64,000 nt of DNA, from assembly GCA_949298955.1 (NCBI GenBank), contig CASFYQ010000009.1:62001-126000 (forward strand). Reading direction: 5' to 3'. The position numbers and the translations under genes were made by a program. The notes beneath the pieces are model-generated. The model made no database searches. It was not told the DNA's origin and saw only the letters and a list, made by a program, of their open reading frames with translations. This document shows positions 11,459 to 20,438 of the stretch, piece after piece; the stretch's first letter is position 1, and each line of letters begins with the position of its first letter. This stretch comes from an uncultured Bacteroidales bacterium. Its GTDB lineage: Bacteria; Bacteroidota; Bacteroidia; Bacteroidales; Barnesiellaceae.

Positions 11459-11474
11459 TTTTACTGCTGTTTTT

Positions 11475-12701
11475 TTATACGGCCAATAGTTTTGCTTTCT
11501 CTAATTTTTTCTCGGCATAACTGCGGGTGATATGCAGTTTCTTTTTTGCCGACGAAGGGGTCTCATACATGGCGTCCATCATTATTGTCTCGACAATCGA
11601 GCGCAATCCGCGGGCTCCCAACTTGAACTCGATGGCTTTGTCGACCACATAATCGAGCACATCGTCGTCGAAAGTGAGTTTCACGCCATCCATCTCAAAG
11701 AGTTTGACATACTGCTTGACAATCGAGTTTTTGGGCTCGACCAGGATACGGCGCAAAGCCTCGCGATCGAGGGGTTGCAGATAGGTGAGTATGGGCAGGC
11801 GCCCGATAATCTCGGGTATGAGGCCGAACGATTTGAGGTCTTGCGGCGCAATATACTGCAAGAGGTTTTCCCGGTCGATGCGGTTATTGTTGCCGCCGCC
11901 GTTGAACCCTACGACATGGGTGTTGAGCCGCATGGCAATCTTACGCTCGATACCATCGAAGGCACCTCCGCAAATATAGAGTATGTTCTTGGTGTTTACC
12001 GCAATCATCTTCTGCTCGGGGTGCTTGCGACCGCCTTGGGGCGGCACGTTCACGATGGAACCTTCGAGCAGTTTGAGCAGGCCTTGCTGCACCCCCTCGC
12101 CACTCACGTCGCGGGTAATCGAGGGGTTGTCGCTTTTGCGGGCTATCTTGTCGATTTCGTCAATAAAGACGATGCCCCGCTCGGCAGCCTCGACGTCATA
12201 GTCGGCTACTTGAAGCAGGCGGGTGAGAATGCTCTCGATGTCTTCGCCCACATAACCGGCCTCGGTAAGTACGGTGGCGTCGACGATGGTAAAGGGGACT
12301 TTGAGCAGCCGGGCGATGGTCTTGGCCAGCAATGTCTTGCCGGTACCTGTGGGGCCTACCAGAATGATGTTCGATTTCTCAATCTCCACATCGTCGTCGG
12401 TCGAGGCCTGCATGATGCGCTTGTAGTGGTTATAGACCGAGACGGAAAGATAGCGTTTGGCATCGTCTTGCCCGATGACATATTGGTCGAGAAACGCTTT
12501 TATCTCGTCGGGCTTGGGTAACTCTTCGCTCGAGATGGCCCATTTGGAGTCTTTTTTTCTCCGCTTGTGCAGATACTCTTCGGAGAGGAGGTAGGCCTGC
12601 TCGGCGCACTCGTCGCAAATGCAGCCGTCACGGCCGGGCATCAGCAATCTCACCTCGTTTTCTCCTCTGCCACAAAAACTACATTTATCAGCCTTCGCCA
12701 T
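11475..12701 (-). CDS. clpX: ATP-dependent Clp protease ATP-binding subunit ClpX
   Basis: ClpX is the AAA+ unfoldase that feeds tagged substrates to ClpP. The 408-residue product begins with the four-Cys zinc-binding dimerisation domain (CSFCGRG and CICDEC). Walker A ([13 protein letters not shown]), the pore motif GYVGED and Walker B ([12 protein letters not shown]) follow. The C-terminal small domain is complete ([13 protein letters not shown]). Its start overlaps the clpP stop by 14 nt, which implies translational coupling of the two partners in one transcript. The call is secure. Confidence 0.97.
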   Translation of the reverse strand: MAKADKCSFCGRGENEVRLLMPGRDGCICDECAEQAYLLSEEYLHKRRKKDSKWAISSEELPKPDEIKAFLDQYVIGQDDAKRYLSVSVYNHYKRIMQASTDDDVEIEKSNIILVGPTGTGKTLLAKTIARLLKVPFTIVDATVLTEAGYVGEDIESILTRLLQVADYDVEAAERGIVFIDEIDKIARKSDNPSITRDVSGEGVQQGLLKLLEGSIVNVPPQGGRKHPEQKMIAVNTKNILYICGGAFDGIERKIAMRLNTHVVGFNGGGNNNRIDRENLLQYIAPQDLKSFGLIPEIIGRLPILTYLQPLDREALRRILVEPKNSIVKQYVKLFEMDGVKLTFDDDVLDYVVDKAIEFKLGARGLRSIVETIMMDAMYETPSSAKKKLHITRSYAEKKLEKAKLLAV

Positions 12702-13383
12702 TGTTCAAACCGTTTTTCTTGGATTTAATCAATATCTCGTCAATCATGCCATACTCTTTGGCTTCGGCGGCAGTCATCCAGTAGTCGCGGTCCGAGTCCT
12801 TCTCTACCCGCTCATAGGGGTTGCCCGAGTGGTCGGCGATGATGGTATAAAGTTCTTTTTTGAGTTTCTGTATCTCACGAGCGGTAATCTCGATATCGGA
12901 GGCTTGCCCCTGGGCACCGCCCATCGGCTGGTGAATCATCACCCGCGAGTGTTTCAAGGCAAAACGTTTTCCCCGGGTTCCGGCTACCAGCAGCACTGCG
13001 CCCATCGAGGCGGCCATACCGGTGCAAATGGTCGACACATCGCAACCGATGAACTGCATCGTGTCGTAGATGCCCAGACCGGCATAGACCGAGCCGCCCG
13101 GCGTATTGAAATAAATCGAAATATCTTTGCCGGGATCGGAGGCGTCGAGGTAAAGCAACTGGGCCTCGATTACATTGGCCGTATAATCGTCGATAGGGGT
13201 TCCTAAAAAAATCACACGATCCATCATCAAACGCGAGAAGACGTCCATTTGGGTAACATTCAACTGACGCTCTTCCATAATCGTCGGAGAGAGGTAGCTA
13301 CTGGTAAACTGTGCATACTGATCCAATGCAAGACCGTTCATGCCCAAATGCTTCACTGCATAGTTTCTAAAATCGTTTGTCAT
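12688..13383 (-). CDS. clpP: ATP-dependent Clp protease proteolytic subunit ClpP
   Basis: ClpP is the serine protease chamber of the ClpXP and ClpAP machines. The catalytic triad is visible: Ser in GMAASMG (about residue 126), His in VMIHQP (about 151) and Asp in [10 protein letters not shown] (about 200). The oxyanion-loop motif NTPGGSV and the dimer-handle region are also present. The 231-residue length includes an N-terminal extension of about 25 residues compared with the enterobacterial enzyme, typical of Bacteroidales. It precedes and overlaps clpX and follows tig, the classical tig-clpP-clpX order. Confidence 0.97.
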   Translation of the reverse strand: MTNDFRNYAVKHLGMNGLALDQYAQFTSSYLSPTIMEERQLNVTQMDVFSRLMMDRVIFLGTPIDDYTANVIEAQLLYLDASDPGKDISIYFNTPGGSVYAGLGIYDTMQFIGCDVSTICTGMAASMGAVLLVAGTRGKRFALKHSRVMIHQPMGGAQGQASDIEITAREIQKLKKELYTIIADHSGNPYERVEKDSDRDYWMTAAEAKEYGMIDEILIKSKKNGLNNGEG

Positions 13384-13425
13384 AATATAATATGTTTTTA
13401 ATTGTTTTCGAGCCTATTTTCCAGT

Positions 13426-13458
13426 CAAAGATATAAATAAAAACAGTTATGCCCCAAA
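13426..13458 (-). promoter_or_regulatory. Predicted clpPX promoter
   Basis: On the minus strand TTTG (complement of 13455-13458), a 21-nt gap and TATCTTTG (complement of 13426-13433) fit the -33/-7 consensus, about 43 nt upstream of the clpP ATG. With the terminator after tig, this suggests clpPX is transcribed separately from tig. Confidence 0.65.
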
Positions 13459-13563
13459 TAAAATCGGGCGGGCAATCACTTTTTTACAAATATCTTTCAC
13501 AAAAAATAATATATCGCGCGCCACACCCGGCCCTTCATGGGGCAGACGCCATGTGCGGTACTC

Positions 13564-13600
13564 AAAAAAAGCCCCGAAAACGGTGAGTTCCGGGGCTTTT
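13564..13600 (-). terminator. Rho-independent terminator of tig
   Basis: GCCCCG (13571-13576) pairs with CGGGGC (13591-13596). On the minus strand the stem is followed by seven T, 26 nt after the tig stop codon. Confidence 0.85.
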
Positions 13601-13625
13601 ATCGAGGTTTTATATCGCCTGTTTC

Positions 13626-14987
13626 TTATTCGGCCGTTTCGAACAGTTTTTGGAATTTCTCCATCGAAATCTCTTTCTGGTTGAGCGTTACCGACTCTTT
13701 GATGGCTGTCTGAATTTTTTGCTCGGTAGCCTGGTTAATCAGGCGCGAACGGGTATCTTTGCTCGACAGCATCTCATTGGCATAGCGATCGAGCACATCG
13801 TCGGGTACACCGGTCATGCCATATTGAGCAAACTGGCTGGCTGCCACATGTTTGGCCACAGCTTTCAAATCGTTGTCATCGACATGAATATCAAATTGTT
13901 TTACGATTTGCTCTTTAATCAACTGCCATTTCAAGTCGGGGACCATCTTGGCAAAATCGTCGTCGATAGTCTCGGCCTTACGCTCCTGGTCGGTAGCCAG
14001 CAGCCATCGTTTGAGGAATGCCTCGGGCAGTTCAAAATCGCCTACGGCTTTTTCGATGGCGGCGCGGGCATCGATCGAGAAGCGGTAATCGCTCTCGGGA
14101 ACCAGCTGGCGGGCAATCATTTCACGCAGCTTGGCGAAATATTCTTCTTCGCTCTTCACGGTGTCTTTGCCGAAGAGGTTGTCGAACAGCTCCTGATCCA
14201 GATCGGCGGGTTGCAAATGGGTGATTTCGGTCACGGTCATTTCGAAATCGGCTGTCACCTGGGCAGCTTTTTCCTTGTCGATATTGAGCATCGAGGCGAG
14301 CTCGGCCGTCGAGCCATTGCAGCTCTTCGAGGGGTTAAACACCACTTTGGCCTCTTTCTTCACACCGGCAAATTTGGCTTTCTCCTCATCGCTCTTGAAA
14401 TAGTTGGGCGAAACGATGGTGCTCTCTACGACGATGCCACCCTCGGCAGGAGTTCCGTCGGCAGCCAACTCGACCATCGAACCTTTCACGAGGTCGCGCT
14501 CGTCGGTCGACTCGTCAACCGATACCTGCTTGCCGAAACGCGAGCGGAAAGACTCGCTCTGACGATTCACCATATCGTCGTCGACGGTAATCGTGTAGTA
14601 GGGAACCTTAATTTTTTTGTCGACTTTCACATCGAGTTCGGGAGCCAAAGCCACATCAAAACGGAATGTAAAATCGTCTTGTGCGTCGAGATCGACAGTC
14701 ATATCCTCGGCCGTCATCGGCTCGCCCAGGATATTGAGTTTGCTGTCACGGATATAATTGTACAGCGACTCGGAAACCAAACGGTTAATCTCTTCTGCCC
14801 GAACCGATTTCCCAAACATCTTCGTAAGTATGCTAAACGGGACTTTCCCTTTTCTGAAACCGGGGATATTGGCTTTCTGCCCGTAAGCGCGAAGAGATTT
14901 ATCAACTTTTGCCTGATAATCAGCTTTCGATATTTCAATCGAAATCACTGCATTCAGGTTGTCGGTGTTTTGATGTGAAACGTTCAT
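13626..14987 (-). CDS. tig: Trigger factor (ribosome-associated chaperone)
   Basis: Trigger factor binds the ribosome exit tunnel and shields nascent chains. The 453-residue product has the N-terminal ribosome-binding domain with the signature GFRKGKVPFSILTKMFGKSV. A central region takes the place of the FKBP-type isomerase domain and is divergent (DERDLVKGSMVELAADG). The C-terminal helical chaperone domain ends in a conserved SMEKFQKLF tail. Length and domain order fit Bacteroidetes trigger factors, whose isomerase domain is usually degenerate. It is the first gene of the tig-clpP-clpX cluster. Confidence 0.94.
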   Translation of the reverse strand: MNVSHQNTDNLNAVISIEISKADYQAKVDKSLRAYGQKANIPGFRKGKVPFSILTKMFGKSVRAEEINRLVSESLYNYIRDSKLNILGEPMTAEDMTVDLDAQDDFTFRFDVALAPELDVKVDKKIKVPYYTITVDDDMVNRQSESFRSRFGKQVSVDESTDERDLVKGSMVELAADGTPAEGGIVVESTIVSPNYFKSDEEKAKFAGVKKEAKVVFNPSKSCNGSTAELASMLNIDKEKAAQVTADFEMTVTEITHLQPADLDQELFDNLFGKDTVKSEEEYFAKLREMIARQLVPESDYRFSIDARAAIEKAVGDFELPEAFLKRWLLATDQERKAETIDDDFAKMVPDLKWQLIKEQIVKQFDIHVDDNDLKAVAKHVAASQFAQYGMTGVPDDVLDRYANEMLSSKDTRSRLINQATEQKIQTAIKESVTLNQKEISMEKFQKLFETAE

Positions 14988-15062
14988 TCTTATGAATTTT
15001 ATTAAATTAGACTCTTTACTGTTTTCTCTACTCTCTGCAAAAAGCGTGCAAATTTTGAGAGC

Positions 15063-15094
15063 GCAAAATTAGTGGTTATCTTTCGATAATCAAA
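15063..15094 (-). promoter_or_regulatory. Predicted tig promoter
   Basis: On the minus strand TTTG (complement of 15091-15094), a 19-nt gap and TAATTTTGC (complement of 15063-15071) match the Bacteroidetes -33/-7 elements, about 75 nt upstream of the trigger factor ATG. Confidence 0.65.
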
Positions 15095-15185
15095 TTATTA
15101 TTAAAATTTTTCTTTTCGTAAGATTGCGAAAAACCTCTCCCGAGCTTGCCGACAGAGTGCATTCGGGATATTGTACCGTGGCCGT

Positions 15186-15653
15186 TTACTTGGTATCGGC
15201 CATGAGTTGCTCAAAGAAATCATCGAGTTCCTTATCCATCTTCTCCCAAAAATCGTCGTGCAGATATACATTCTCGTCGTCGAGAGTAACGAGGTCTACC
15301 ACCGGCTCCTGATTGGCATCGACCAACACCACCGAGAAAGGCGAAATAAAGTCAATCGATTGAAGGGCCTGATGCACCTTGTCGCAGTTCAACACCTTTC
15401 TCAGAAATACAATCAACGCCGCATTCGACGATTCGCTTTCATGGGCTGCGCGCCACTCGTCGAGATCCTCGATGGTCAACTGAACCAACACACCTTCGGC
15501 ATCGTCGAAAACCGTAAACAGCTGTTCGTCATATTTCACCTGTACATACATATCGGTAAGCGACATACCCTCGGCACGGGCTTTCTCGGCTGCCGCACAG
15601 ACTGTCTCGCACAGGACAGAGAAAAGTTTTTGTTCCGAAGCTTCCATAAGCAT
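15186..15653 (-). CDS. Conserved-looking hypothetical protein (about 155 aa)
   Basis: No family is recognised. The frame is open further upstream to 15752, but a -7 box TATCTTTGC (complement of 15671-15679) lies inside that extension. Translation therefore probably begins at one of the closely spaced ATGs at 15653 or 15647 (MLMEASEQKLF). The product is acidic and soluble, without a signal peptide or membrane segment. It has a helical N-terminal half and an Asp-rich C-terminus (WEKMDKELDDFFEQLMAD). It stands alone between tig and the divergently transcribed aromatic operon. Codon use resembles its neighbours, which supports a real gene. Confidence 0.7.
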   Translation of the reverse strand: MLMEASEQKLFSVLCETVCAAAEKARAEGMSLTDMYVQVKYDEQLFTVFDDAEGVLVQLTIEDLDEWRAAHESESSNAALIVFLRKVLNCDKVHQALQSIDFISPFSVVLVDANQEPVVDLVTLDDENVYLHDDFWEKMDKELDDFFEQLMADTK

Positions 15654-15814
15654 ACTATTATTTCTTGTATGCAAAGATACACAAAAAAAGCCCGCTTCGG
15701 TACCGAACGGCAACCTATTTTTCTCATCTCGCCCGTATCGGCAGAGATACACCGTGACGGTATCGGCTTGAAAAGAATAAAAAAAATATCGTTTTATTCA
15801 AAAATTCATAACGA

Positions 15815-15850
15815 TTTGTTTGGATTAAAAAATGATTTAACTACATTTGC
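15815..15850 (+). promoter_or_regulatory. Predicted promoter of the pheA attenuator and operon
   Basis: TTTG (15819-15822, preceded by a second TTTG at 15815), a 19-nt gap and TACATTTGC (15842-15850) fit the Bacteroidetes consensus. Transcription would start near 15856, about 20 nt before the leader peptide. Confidence 0.75.
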
Positions 15851-15873
15851 AACATCAAACTCACAACCGAGAG

Positions 15874-15957
15874 ATGATGAAGAATTTTAATTTTGCATAT
15901 TACTTTTACTTTTATTTTTATTTTCACCAAAATAAAAACGGGGTTTTATGCAACTAA
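15874..15957 (+). CDS. Phe/Tyr-rich leader peptide of the aromatic operon
   Basis: A 27-codon open frame starts at ATGATG (15874) and stops with TAA at 15955-15957. It contains six Phe and five Tyr codons, with an uninterrupted aromatic run YYFYFYFYF at residues 9-17. It lies between the predicted promoter and a strong terminator just before pheA, and the operon makes phenylalanine and tyrosine. This is the classical layout of a ribosome-stalling leader peptide: scarcity of charged tRNA-Phe or tRNA-Tyr would stall translation in the run. The frame and composition are read directly; the regulatory role is inferred from them and from the RNA pairings downstream. Confidence 0.88.
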   Translation: MMKNFNFAYYFYFYFYFHQNKNGVLCN

Positions 15958-16027
15958 ACGATTGTAAAAACAGATTAACGATACCTATAATAAAATCCCG
16001 TTCCTTACCGAACGGGATTTTTATTTT
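15915..16027 (+). promoter_or_regulatory. Transcription attenuator: protector, antiterminator and terminator
   Basis: Three mutually exclusive pairings are visible. The protector hairpin pairs TTTTTATTTT (15915-15924) with AAAATAAAAA (15929-15938). The antiterminator pairs AACGGGGTTTTAT (15937-15949) with ATAAAATCCCGTT (15990-16002), 13 pairs including one G-U. The terminator pairs AAATCCCGTTC (15993-16003) with GAACGGGATTT (16010-16020), 11 perfect pairs, followed by TTATTTT. A ribosome stalled on the Phe/Tyr codons would cover the protector's left arm and free the antiterminator. A ribosome reaching the stop at 15955 would mask the antiterminator, so the terminator forms. The terminator ends about 14 nt before the pheA ATG. 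Confidence 0.88.
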
Positions 16028-16033
16028 CGACCT

Positions 16034-16879
16034 ATGAAAAAGAGAATAACCATACAAGGCATATCGGGCTGTTACCACGAAGCCGCCGCCCGCGCCTATT
16101 TTGCCGAGGAGGAAATCGAGACCGTCGCCTGCGCCACCTTTCCCGAGATGTTTACCCGCATGGCCGACGACCACTCCCTGCTGGGCATCATCGCTATCGA
16201 AAACACGATTGCCGGCAGCCTGCTGCAAAACCACGAGCTGCTGCGCAAAAGCAGGCTGAATGTCGTGGGAGAGTACAAACTGCGCATCTCGCACGTGCTG
16301 GCAGCCCTGCCGGGCGAGACGCTCGACGAGATTCGCGAGGTAAACTCTCACCCCATGGCTTTGATGCAGTGCGGCGAGTTTCTGCAAGCCCACCCTCGCA
16401 TGAAAATTGTAGAGAAAGACGACACGGCGGGTAGCGCACAAGAGATAGCACAGCACCGGCTCGAAGGGCATGCCGCCATCTGCGGCAGACTGGCGGCAGA
16501 GATTTACGGGCTGAACATTTTGGCCGAAAGCATCGAAACCAACAAGCGCAATTTCACCCGGTTCCTCGTCATCGCCGACCCATTTCACAGCCAATGGCTC
16601 ACTGCCGGCAAACGCATCAACAAATCGTCGCTCGTTTTCAGTCTGCCACACACACAAGGCAGCCTCTCGAAGGTGCTCACGATACTCTCTTTCTATGATA
16701 TCAACCTGTCGAAGATACAGTCCATGCCCATCATCGGGCGCGAGTGGGAATACCGTTTCTACATCGACCTCACCTTCGACAACTTTACCCGCTACAAGCA
16801 GTCGCTCGAAGCCATACGGCCGCTAACCAAAGATTTCAAAATACTCGGAGAATATGCAGAATTTGACAAACCCCTCTAA
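16034..16879 (+). CDS. pheA: Prephenate dehydratase
   Basis: PheA converts prephenate to phenylpyruvate, the last-but-one step of phenylalanine synthesis. The 281-residue protein has the type II periplasmic-binding-like catalytic domain, with IAIENTIAGSLLQNHELL. The NFTRFLVI motif near residue 175 holds the catalytic Thr. A C-terminal ACT domain (SSLVFSLPHTQGSLSKVLTI) normally binds Phe for feedback inhibition; the LSKIQSMP segment stands where the ESRP regulatory motif lies. There is no chorismate mutase domain; that activity is fused to the DAHP synthase downstream. It is the first gene of the operon and overlaps the next by 26 nt. It is preceded by the attenuator. Confidence 0.95.
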   Translation: MKKRITIQGISGCYHEAAARAYFAEEEIETVACATFPEMFTRMADDHSLLGIIAIENTIAGSLLQNHELLRKSRLNVVGEYKLRISHVLAALPGETLDEIREVNSHPMALMQCGEFLQAHPRMKIVEKDDTAGSAQEIAQHRLEGHAAICGRLAAEIYGLNILAESIETNKRNFTRFLVIADPFHSQWLTAGKRINKSSLVFSLPHTQGSLSKVLTILSFYDINLSKIQSMPIIGREWEYRFYIDLTFDNFTRYKQSLEAIRPLTKDFKILGEYAEFDKPL

Positions 16880-18038
16880 CATACAACCCGCCAACCGGGT
16901 GAGTCACGTGAGCGAATACTATTTCTCACGCAAGTTGAAAGAGATTGCCGGGCTCAACGACCGAGGTCTCGACATCATCAGCCTGGGAATAGGCGGCCCC
17001 GACCGGCCTCCCCACCCCGATACCATCGAGACACTATGCCGGGAGAGCCGACGCCCCGACACCCACAGTTACCAACCCTACGTGGGGATACCCGAGTTGC
17101 GCCAGGCCTTTGCCGACTGGTATTCCCGGTGGTATGGGGTCGACCTCGACCCGCAGCGGGAAATACAGCCGCTCATCGGCTCGAAAGAGGGTATCCTGCA
17201 CATCAGCCTCGCGTTTCTCAACCCCGGTGACGGAGTATTGGTGCCCAACCCCGGTTACCCCACGTACAGCTCGGTGAGCAAACTGGCCGAAGCCGAGATA
17301 TTCACCTACGACCTCGACGAGGCGAACGGCTGGCAACCCGATTTCGACCAACTCGAATCGCTGCCGCTCGACCGCATCAAACTCATGTGGGTCAACTACC
17401 CCAATATGCCCACCGGGGCCAATGCCTCGACAGAGTTGTTCGCACGCTTGGCAGAGTTCGGGCATCGTCACGGAATCGTCATCGTCAACGACAACCCTTA
17501 CAGCTTTATACTCAACGACCATCCCGTCAGTCTGCTTTCGGTGCCCGGTGCCCGGGAGTGCTGTATCGAGATGAACTCGCTGAGCAAATCGCACAACATG
17601 GCCGGCTGGCGTATTGGTATGGTAGCCTCGAACCCACAGTTTATCGAGTGGATATTGCGGGTAAAGAGCAACATCGACTCGGGCATGTTCCGCCCTTTGC
17701 AGAGCGCAGCGATAAAGGCCCTCTCGTGCGGACCTGAGTGGTACGACGAGGTGAACCGGGTATACCGCTCGCGGCGCAAGATTGCCGAAGCAATCATGCA
17801 GACACTCGGCTGCCGATACGACCCTTCGCAGGTGGGACTGTTCCTGTGGGGCCGTATCCCCGACGGAATCCGCGACGCCGAATGGCTGGCCGACCGGATA
17901 CTCTGCGACGCCCGCGTATTCGTCACCCCCGGATTCATCTTCGGAAGCCGGGGCGACCGCTACATACGCATCTCGCTCTGCGCGTCAGAAGCGCGAATGC
18001 AGGAAGCCTTACAACGTATCGAAAAAATAATATTATAA
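16854..18038 (+). CDS. Class I/II PLP-dependent aminotransferase (probable aromatic aminotransferase)
   Basis: The 394-residue product is a fold-type I aminotransferase. It has PNPGYPTYSSV near residue 128, the VNYPNMPTGA substrate loop, the DNPYSFI PLP-contact segment and the Schiff-base Lys in NSLSKSHNMAGWRIG. It overlaps pheA and precedes DAHP synthase/chorismate mutase and tyrA. The inferred reaction is transamination of phenylpyruvate and 4-hydroxyphenylpyruvate to Phe and Tyr. Sequence alone does not exclude an aspartate- or LL-DAP-like specificity, so the substrate rests on context. Confidence 0.88.
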   Translation: MQNLTNPSNIQPANRVSHVSEYYFSRKLKEIAGLNDRGLDIISLGIGGPDRPPHPDTIETLCRESRRPDTHSYQPYVGIPELRQAFADWYSRWYGVDLDPQREIQPLIGSKEGILHISLAFLNPGDGVLVPNPGYPTYSSVSKLAEAEIFTYDLDEANGWQPDFDQLESLPLDRIKLMWVNYPNMPTGANASTELFARLAEFGHRHGIVIVNDNPYSFILNDHPVSLLSVPGARECCIEMNSLSKSHNMAGWRIGMVASNPQFIEWILRVKSNIDSGMFRPLQSAAIKALSCGPEWYDEVNRVYRSRRKIAEAIMQTLGCRYDPSQVGLFLWGRIPDGIRDAEWLADRILCDARVFVTPGFIFGSRGDRYIRISLCASEARMQEALQRIEKIIL

Positions 18039-18050
18039 AAACCGTTCGTC

Positions 18051-19115
18051 ATGAAAGATTTACAACCGATTCAACTCCCCGGAGTCGACAACAAACGCCC
18101 CATCATCATAGCCGGTCCATGCAGCGCCGAGACCGAAGACCAGGTAATGACCACCGCCCGACAACTGGCCGAACACGGTGTGAAGATATTCCGTGCCGGA
18201 ATATGGAAGCCCCGCACCAAACCGGGCGGATTCGAAGGCATCGGTGTGGAAGGCCTGTCTTGGCTCAAACGGGTCAAGGAGGAAACCGGCATGTACACTG
18301 CCACCGAAGTGGCTACCGAGCGTCACGTATTCGAAGCCCTCAAACACGGTATCGACATACTGTGGATAGGCGCCCGCACCACCGCCAACCCCTTTGCCGT
18401 ACAGGAGATTGCCAACGCCTTGAAAGGGGTCGATATTCCCGTCCTCATCAAAAACCCCGTAAACCCCGACCTCGAGCTGTGGATTGGTGCCGTCGAGCGC
18501 ATCTACAACGCCGGCTTGCGCCGGCTGGCCGTCATTCACCGGGGATTCAGCAGCTACGACAAGCAGCTCTATCGCAATATGCCCCAGTGGCATATTCCCA
18601 TCGAGCTGCGCCGCCGCTTGCCCCAACTGCCCATTTTCTGCGACCCCAGCCACATAGGCGGCAAACGCGAACTGGTGGCCCCGCTCTGCCAGCAGGCTAT
18701 GGATATGGGATTCGACGGACTCATCGTCGAGTCGCACTGCGACCCCGACTGTGCGTGGAGCGACAAGAACCAACAGGTAACCCCCGACGCACTCGACTAC
18801 ATACTCAACATGCTGGTCATTCGCGAAACAACCCAGACAACCGAAAACCTCTCGGAACTGCGACACCAAATAGACCAACTCGACAACCAGCTGCTCGAAC
18901 TGCTGGCCAAGCGCATGAGAGTATCGCGCGAGATAGGCCAATACAAAAAGGAGCACAGCATGCCCGTGTTGCAAGCCTCGCGTTACGACGAGATTTTGCA
19001 AAAACGTATGGCTCAGGCCGTAGAGCTGGACATGGGAGCCGAGTTTATGAAAGAGGTCATGCAGGCCATTCACGAGGAGTCGGTACACCAGCAAATGGAA
19101 ATCATCAACCGATAA
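18051..19115 (+). CDS. Bifunctional DAHP synthase / chorismate mutase
   Basis: The N-terminal domain (residues 1-260) is a KDO8P-synthase-like DAHP synthase. It has AGPCSAETEDQ, FRAGIWKPRTKPGGF and the metal-site segments FCDPSHIGGKRE and ESHCDPDCAWSDKNQQVTP. It condenses phosphoenolpyruvate with erythrose-4-phosphate at the entry of the shikimate pathway. The C-terminal 90 residues are an AroQ-type chorismate mutase (LSELRHQIDQLDNQLLELLA and KRMRVSREIGQYKKE). The fusion couples the first and the branch-point steps and often allows feedback control. It lies 13 nt after the aminotransferase and 30 nt before tyrA. Confidence 0.95.
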   Translation: MKDLQPIQLPGVDNKRPIIIAGPCSAETEDQVMTTARQLAEHGVKIFRAGIWKPRTKPGGFEGIGVEGLSWLKRVKEETGMYTATEVATERHVFEALKHGIDILWIGARTTANPFAVQEIANALKGVDIPVLIKNPVNPDLELWIGAVERIYNAGLRRLAVIHRGFSSYDKQLYRNMPQWHIPIELRRRLPQLPIFCDPSHIGGKRELVAPLCQQAMDMGFDGLIVESHCDPDCAWSDKNQQVTPDALDYILNMLVIRETTQTTENLSELRHQIDQLDNQLLELLAKRMRVSREIGQYKKEHSMPVLQASRYDEILQKRMAQAVELDMGAEFMKEVMQAIHEESVHQQMEIINR

Positions 19116-19144
19116 TTATTATTGTATAAGGATTCGCTTCATTT

Positions 19145-19918
19145 ATGAAAATAGTCATTCTCGGCGCCGGAAAGATGGGCTCGTTCTTTGCCGACGTGCT
19201 CAGTTTCGACCACGAAGTCGCACTGTACGACGTAGACCCGCACCGGCTTCGGTTCGCTTTCAACACCCTGCGCATGACTCGCCCCGAAGAAATTGGCGAG
19301 TTTGCCCCCGACCTGGTCATCAACGCGGCCACAGTCAAATATACCATCGAGGCATTCGAAGCTGTACTCCCCTATCTGCCGGCTCACGCCATACTCTCCG
19401 ACATCGCCTCGGTCAAGACAGGGTTGCCCGAGTTCTACGCCCGGGCGGGCCACCCGTTCGTGTCGACCCACCCCATGTTCGGCCCCACTTTTGCCAACCT
19501 GAGCGATCTGAGCACGCAACACGTCATCATCATCACCGAAGGCGACCATCTGGGCAAAATCTTTTTCAAGGACATTTACCAGCGGCTGCGGCTCAACATA
19601 TTTGAATATTCGTTCCGCGAGCACGACGAAACCATCGCCTATTCCCTGTCGATACCTTTCACCTCGACCCTGGTATTTGCCTCGATTATGAAACACCAGG
19701 ATGCCCCGGGTACCACTTTCAAAAAGCACATGGATATTGCCCGCGGCCTGCTCTCGGAAGACGATTATCTGCTCACCGAAATACTCTTCAACCCCAACAC
19801 GCCACAGCAGGTGCGGCAGATACAGGAGCAGCTGTCGGCGCTGCTCGACATCGTCGAGCAAAAAGACTCCACCCGAATGAAAGAGTATCTCACCCGCGTG
19901 CGGAAAAACATCGAGTAA
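19145..19918 (+). CDS. tyrA: Prephenate dehydrogenase
   Basis: TyrA oxidatively decarboxylates prephenate to 4-hydroxyphenylpyruvate for tyrosine synthesis. The 257-residue protein opens with an NAD-binding Rossmann motif (ILGAGKMGSFFADVLSF). It carries the catalytic-His segment FVSTHPMFGPTFANL and the helical dimerisation domain. There is no ACT domain, so feedback control may instead come from the attenuator. It is the last gene of the pheA operon and is followed by a stem-loop. Confidence 0.93.
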   Translation: MKIVILGAGKMGSFFADVLSFDHEVALYDVDPHRLRFAFNTLRMTRPEEIGEFAPDLVINAATVKYTIEAFEAVLPYLPAHAILSDIASVKTGLPEFYARAGHPFVSTHPMFGPTFANLSDLSTQHVIIITEGDHLGKIFFKDIYQRLRLNIFEYSFREHDETIAYSLSIPFTSTLVFASIMKHQDAPGTTFKKHMDIARGLLSEDDYLLTEILFNPNTPQQVRQIQEQLSALLDIVEQKDSTRMKEYLTRVRKNIE

Positions 19919-19952
19919 TACCGCGTCGGCACGACATTGTCCCGATTATACG

Positions 19953-19985
19953 ATACGGCGATTTGCCCTGCGCGAATCGCCGTAT
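19953..19985 (+). terminator. Stem-loop after tyrA, probable operon terminator
   Basis: ATACGGCGATT (19953-19963) pairs perfectly with AATCGCCGTAT (19975-19985). Only a weak T-run follows, so it may stabilise the 3' end rather than terminate on its own. The rest of 19986-20237 holds no recognisable gene; a possible -7 box TATATTTG lies at 20171-20178. Confidence 0.6.
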
Positions 19986-20237
19986 TCCGGTTTCCGGCAC
20001 ACACGTCTCGCAACCGGTTCGAATCACAAGACCACAACCGCCACGGCCATCGATAAGCCTCAAAACCGACAGCGTCAGCAACATACTGGCTATCTTACAG
20101 TTATTATTCCGCCATATTTATTTATCCCGCGAATTTGATATAATCTTTTTATTTCTTACAAAAGAATATCTATATTTGTAGGTTGACTTAGGAAGGAGGT
20201 CGATGACAATACATCGAAAATAAACCTGAAATTCGAT

Positions 20238-20417
20238 ATGAGAAAGTATAATGTGTTCCGTATCTCGTGTATAGCGCTGCTATGGCTCGTTTGTGCAGTA
20301 ACGTTGATTTGGGCGAGAGGTATCGATGGACAAGTGCTGTTTGCCATCATTGCCTCGGGAATTATCGTGTTCGTGCCCCTTTACAAGCAGTGGAAACGCG
20401 AGAGCAAAGGCCAATGA
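20238..20417 (+). CDS. Small membrane protein (59 aa)
   Basis: The frame starts at ATG 20238 and ends with TGA at 20415-20417. It encodes 59 residues with a basic N-terminus (MRKYNVFR), two hydrophobic segments (ISCIALLWLVCAVTLIWA and VLFAIIASGIIVFVPL) and a basic tail (KQWKRESKGQ). That suggests a two-pass inner-membrane protein with both ends in the cytoplasm. A possible -7 box lies upstream at 20171-20178. It ends 21 nt before dxs, so it may be co-transcribed with it. No family is recognised. Confidence 0.65.
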   Translation: MRKYNVFRISCIALLWLVCAVTLIWARGIDGQVLFAIIASGIIVFVPLYKQWKRESKGQ

Positions 20418-20438
20418 CCCGCCAAGTCGATAAAAACA

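Noticed and set aside
15887..16657. Minus-strand 256-codon frame opposite pheA and the leader
   Set aside because: Overlaps pheA and the attenuator in antisense and has no domain signature.
16194..18304. Long antisense frames across the aromatic operon
   Set aside because: They are produced by GC-rich codon bias on the coding strand; the sense frames have full enzyme motifs.
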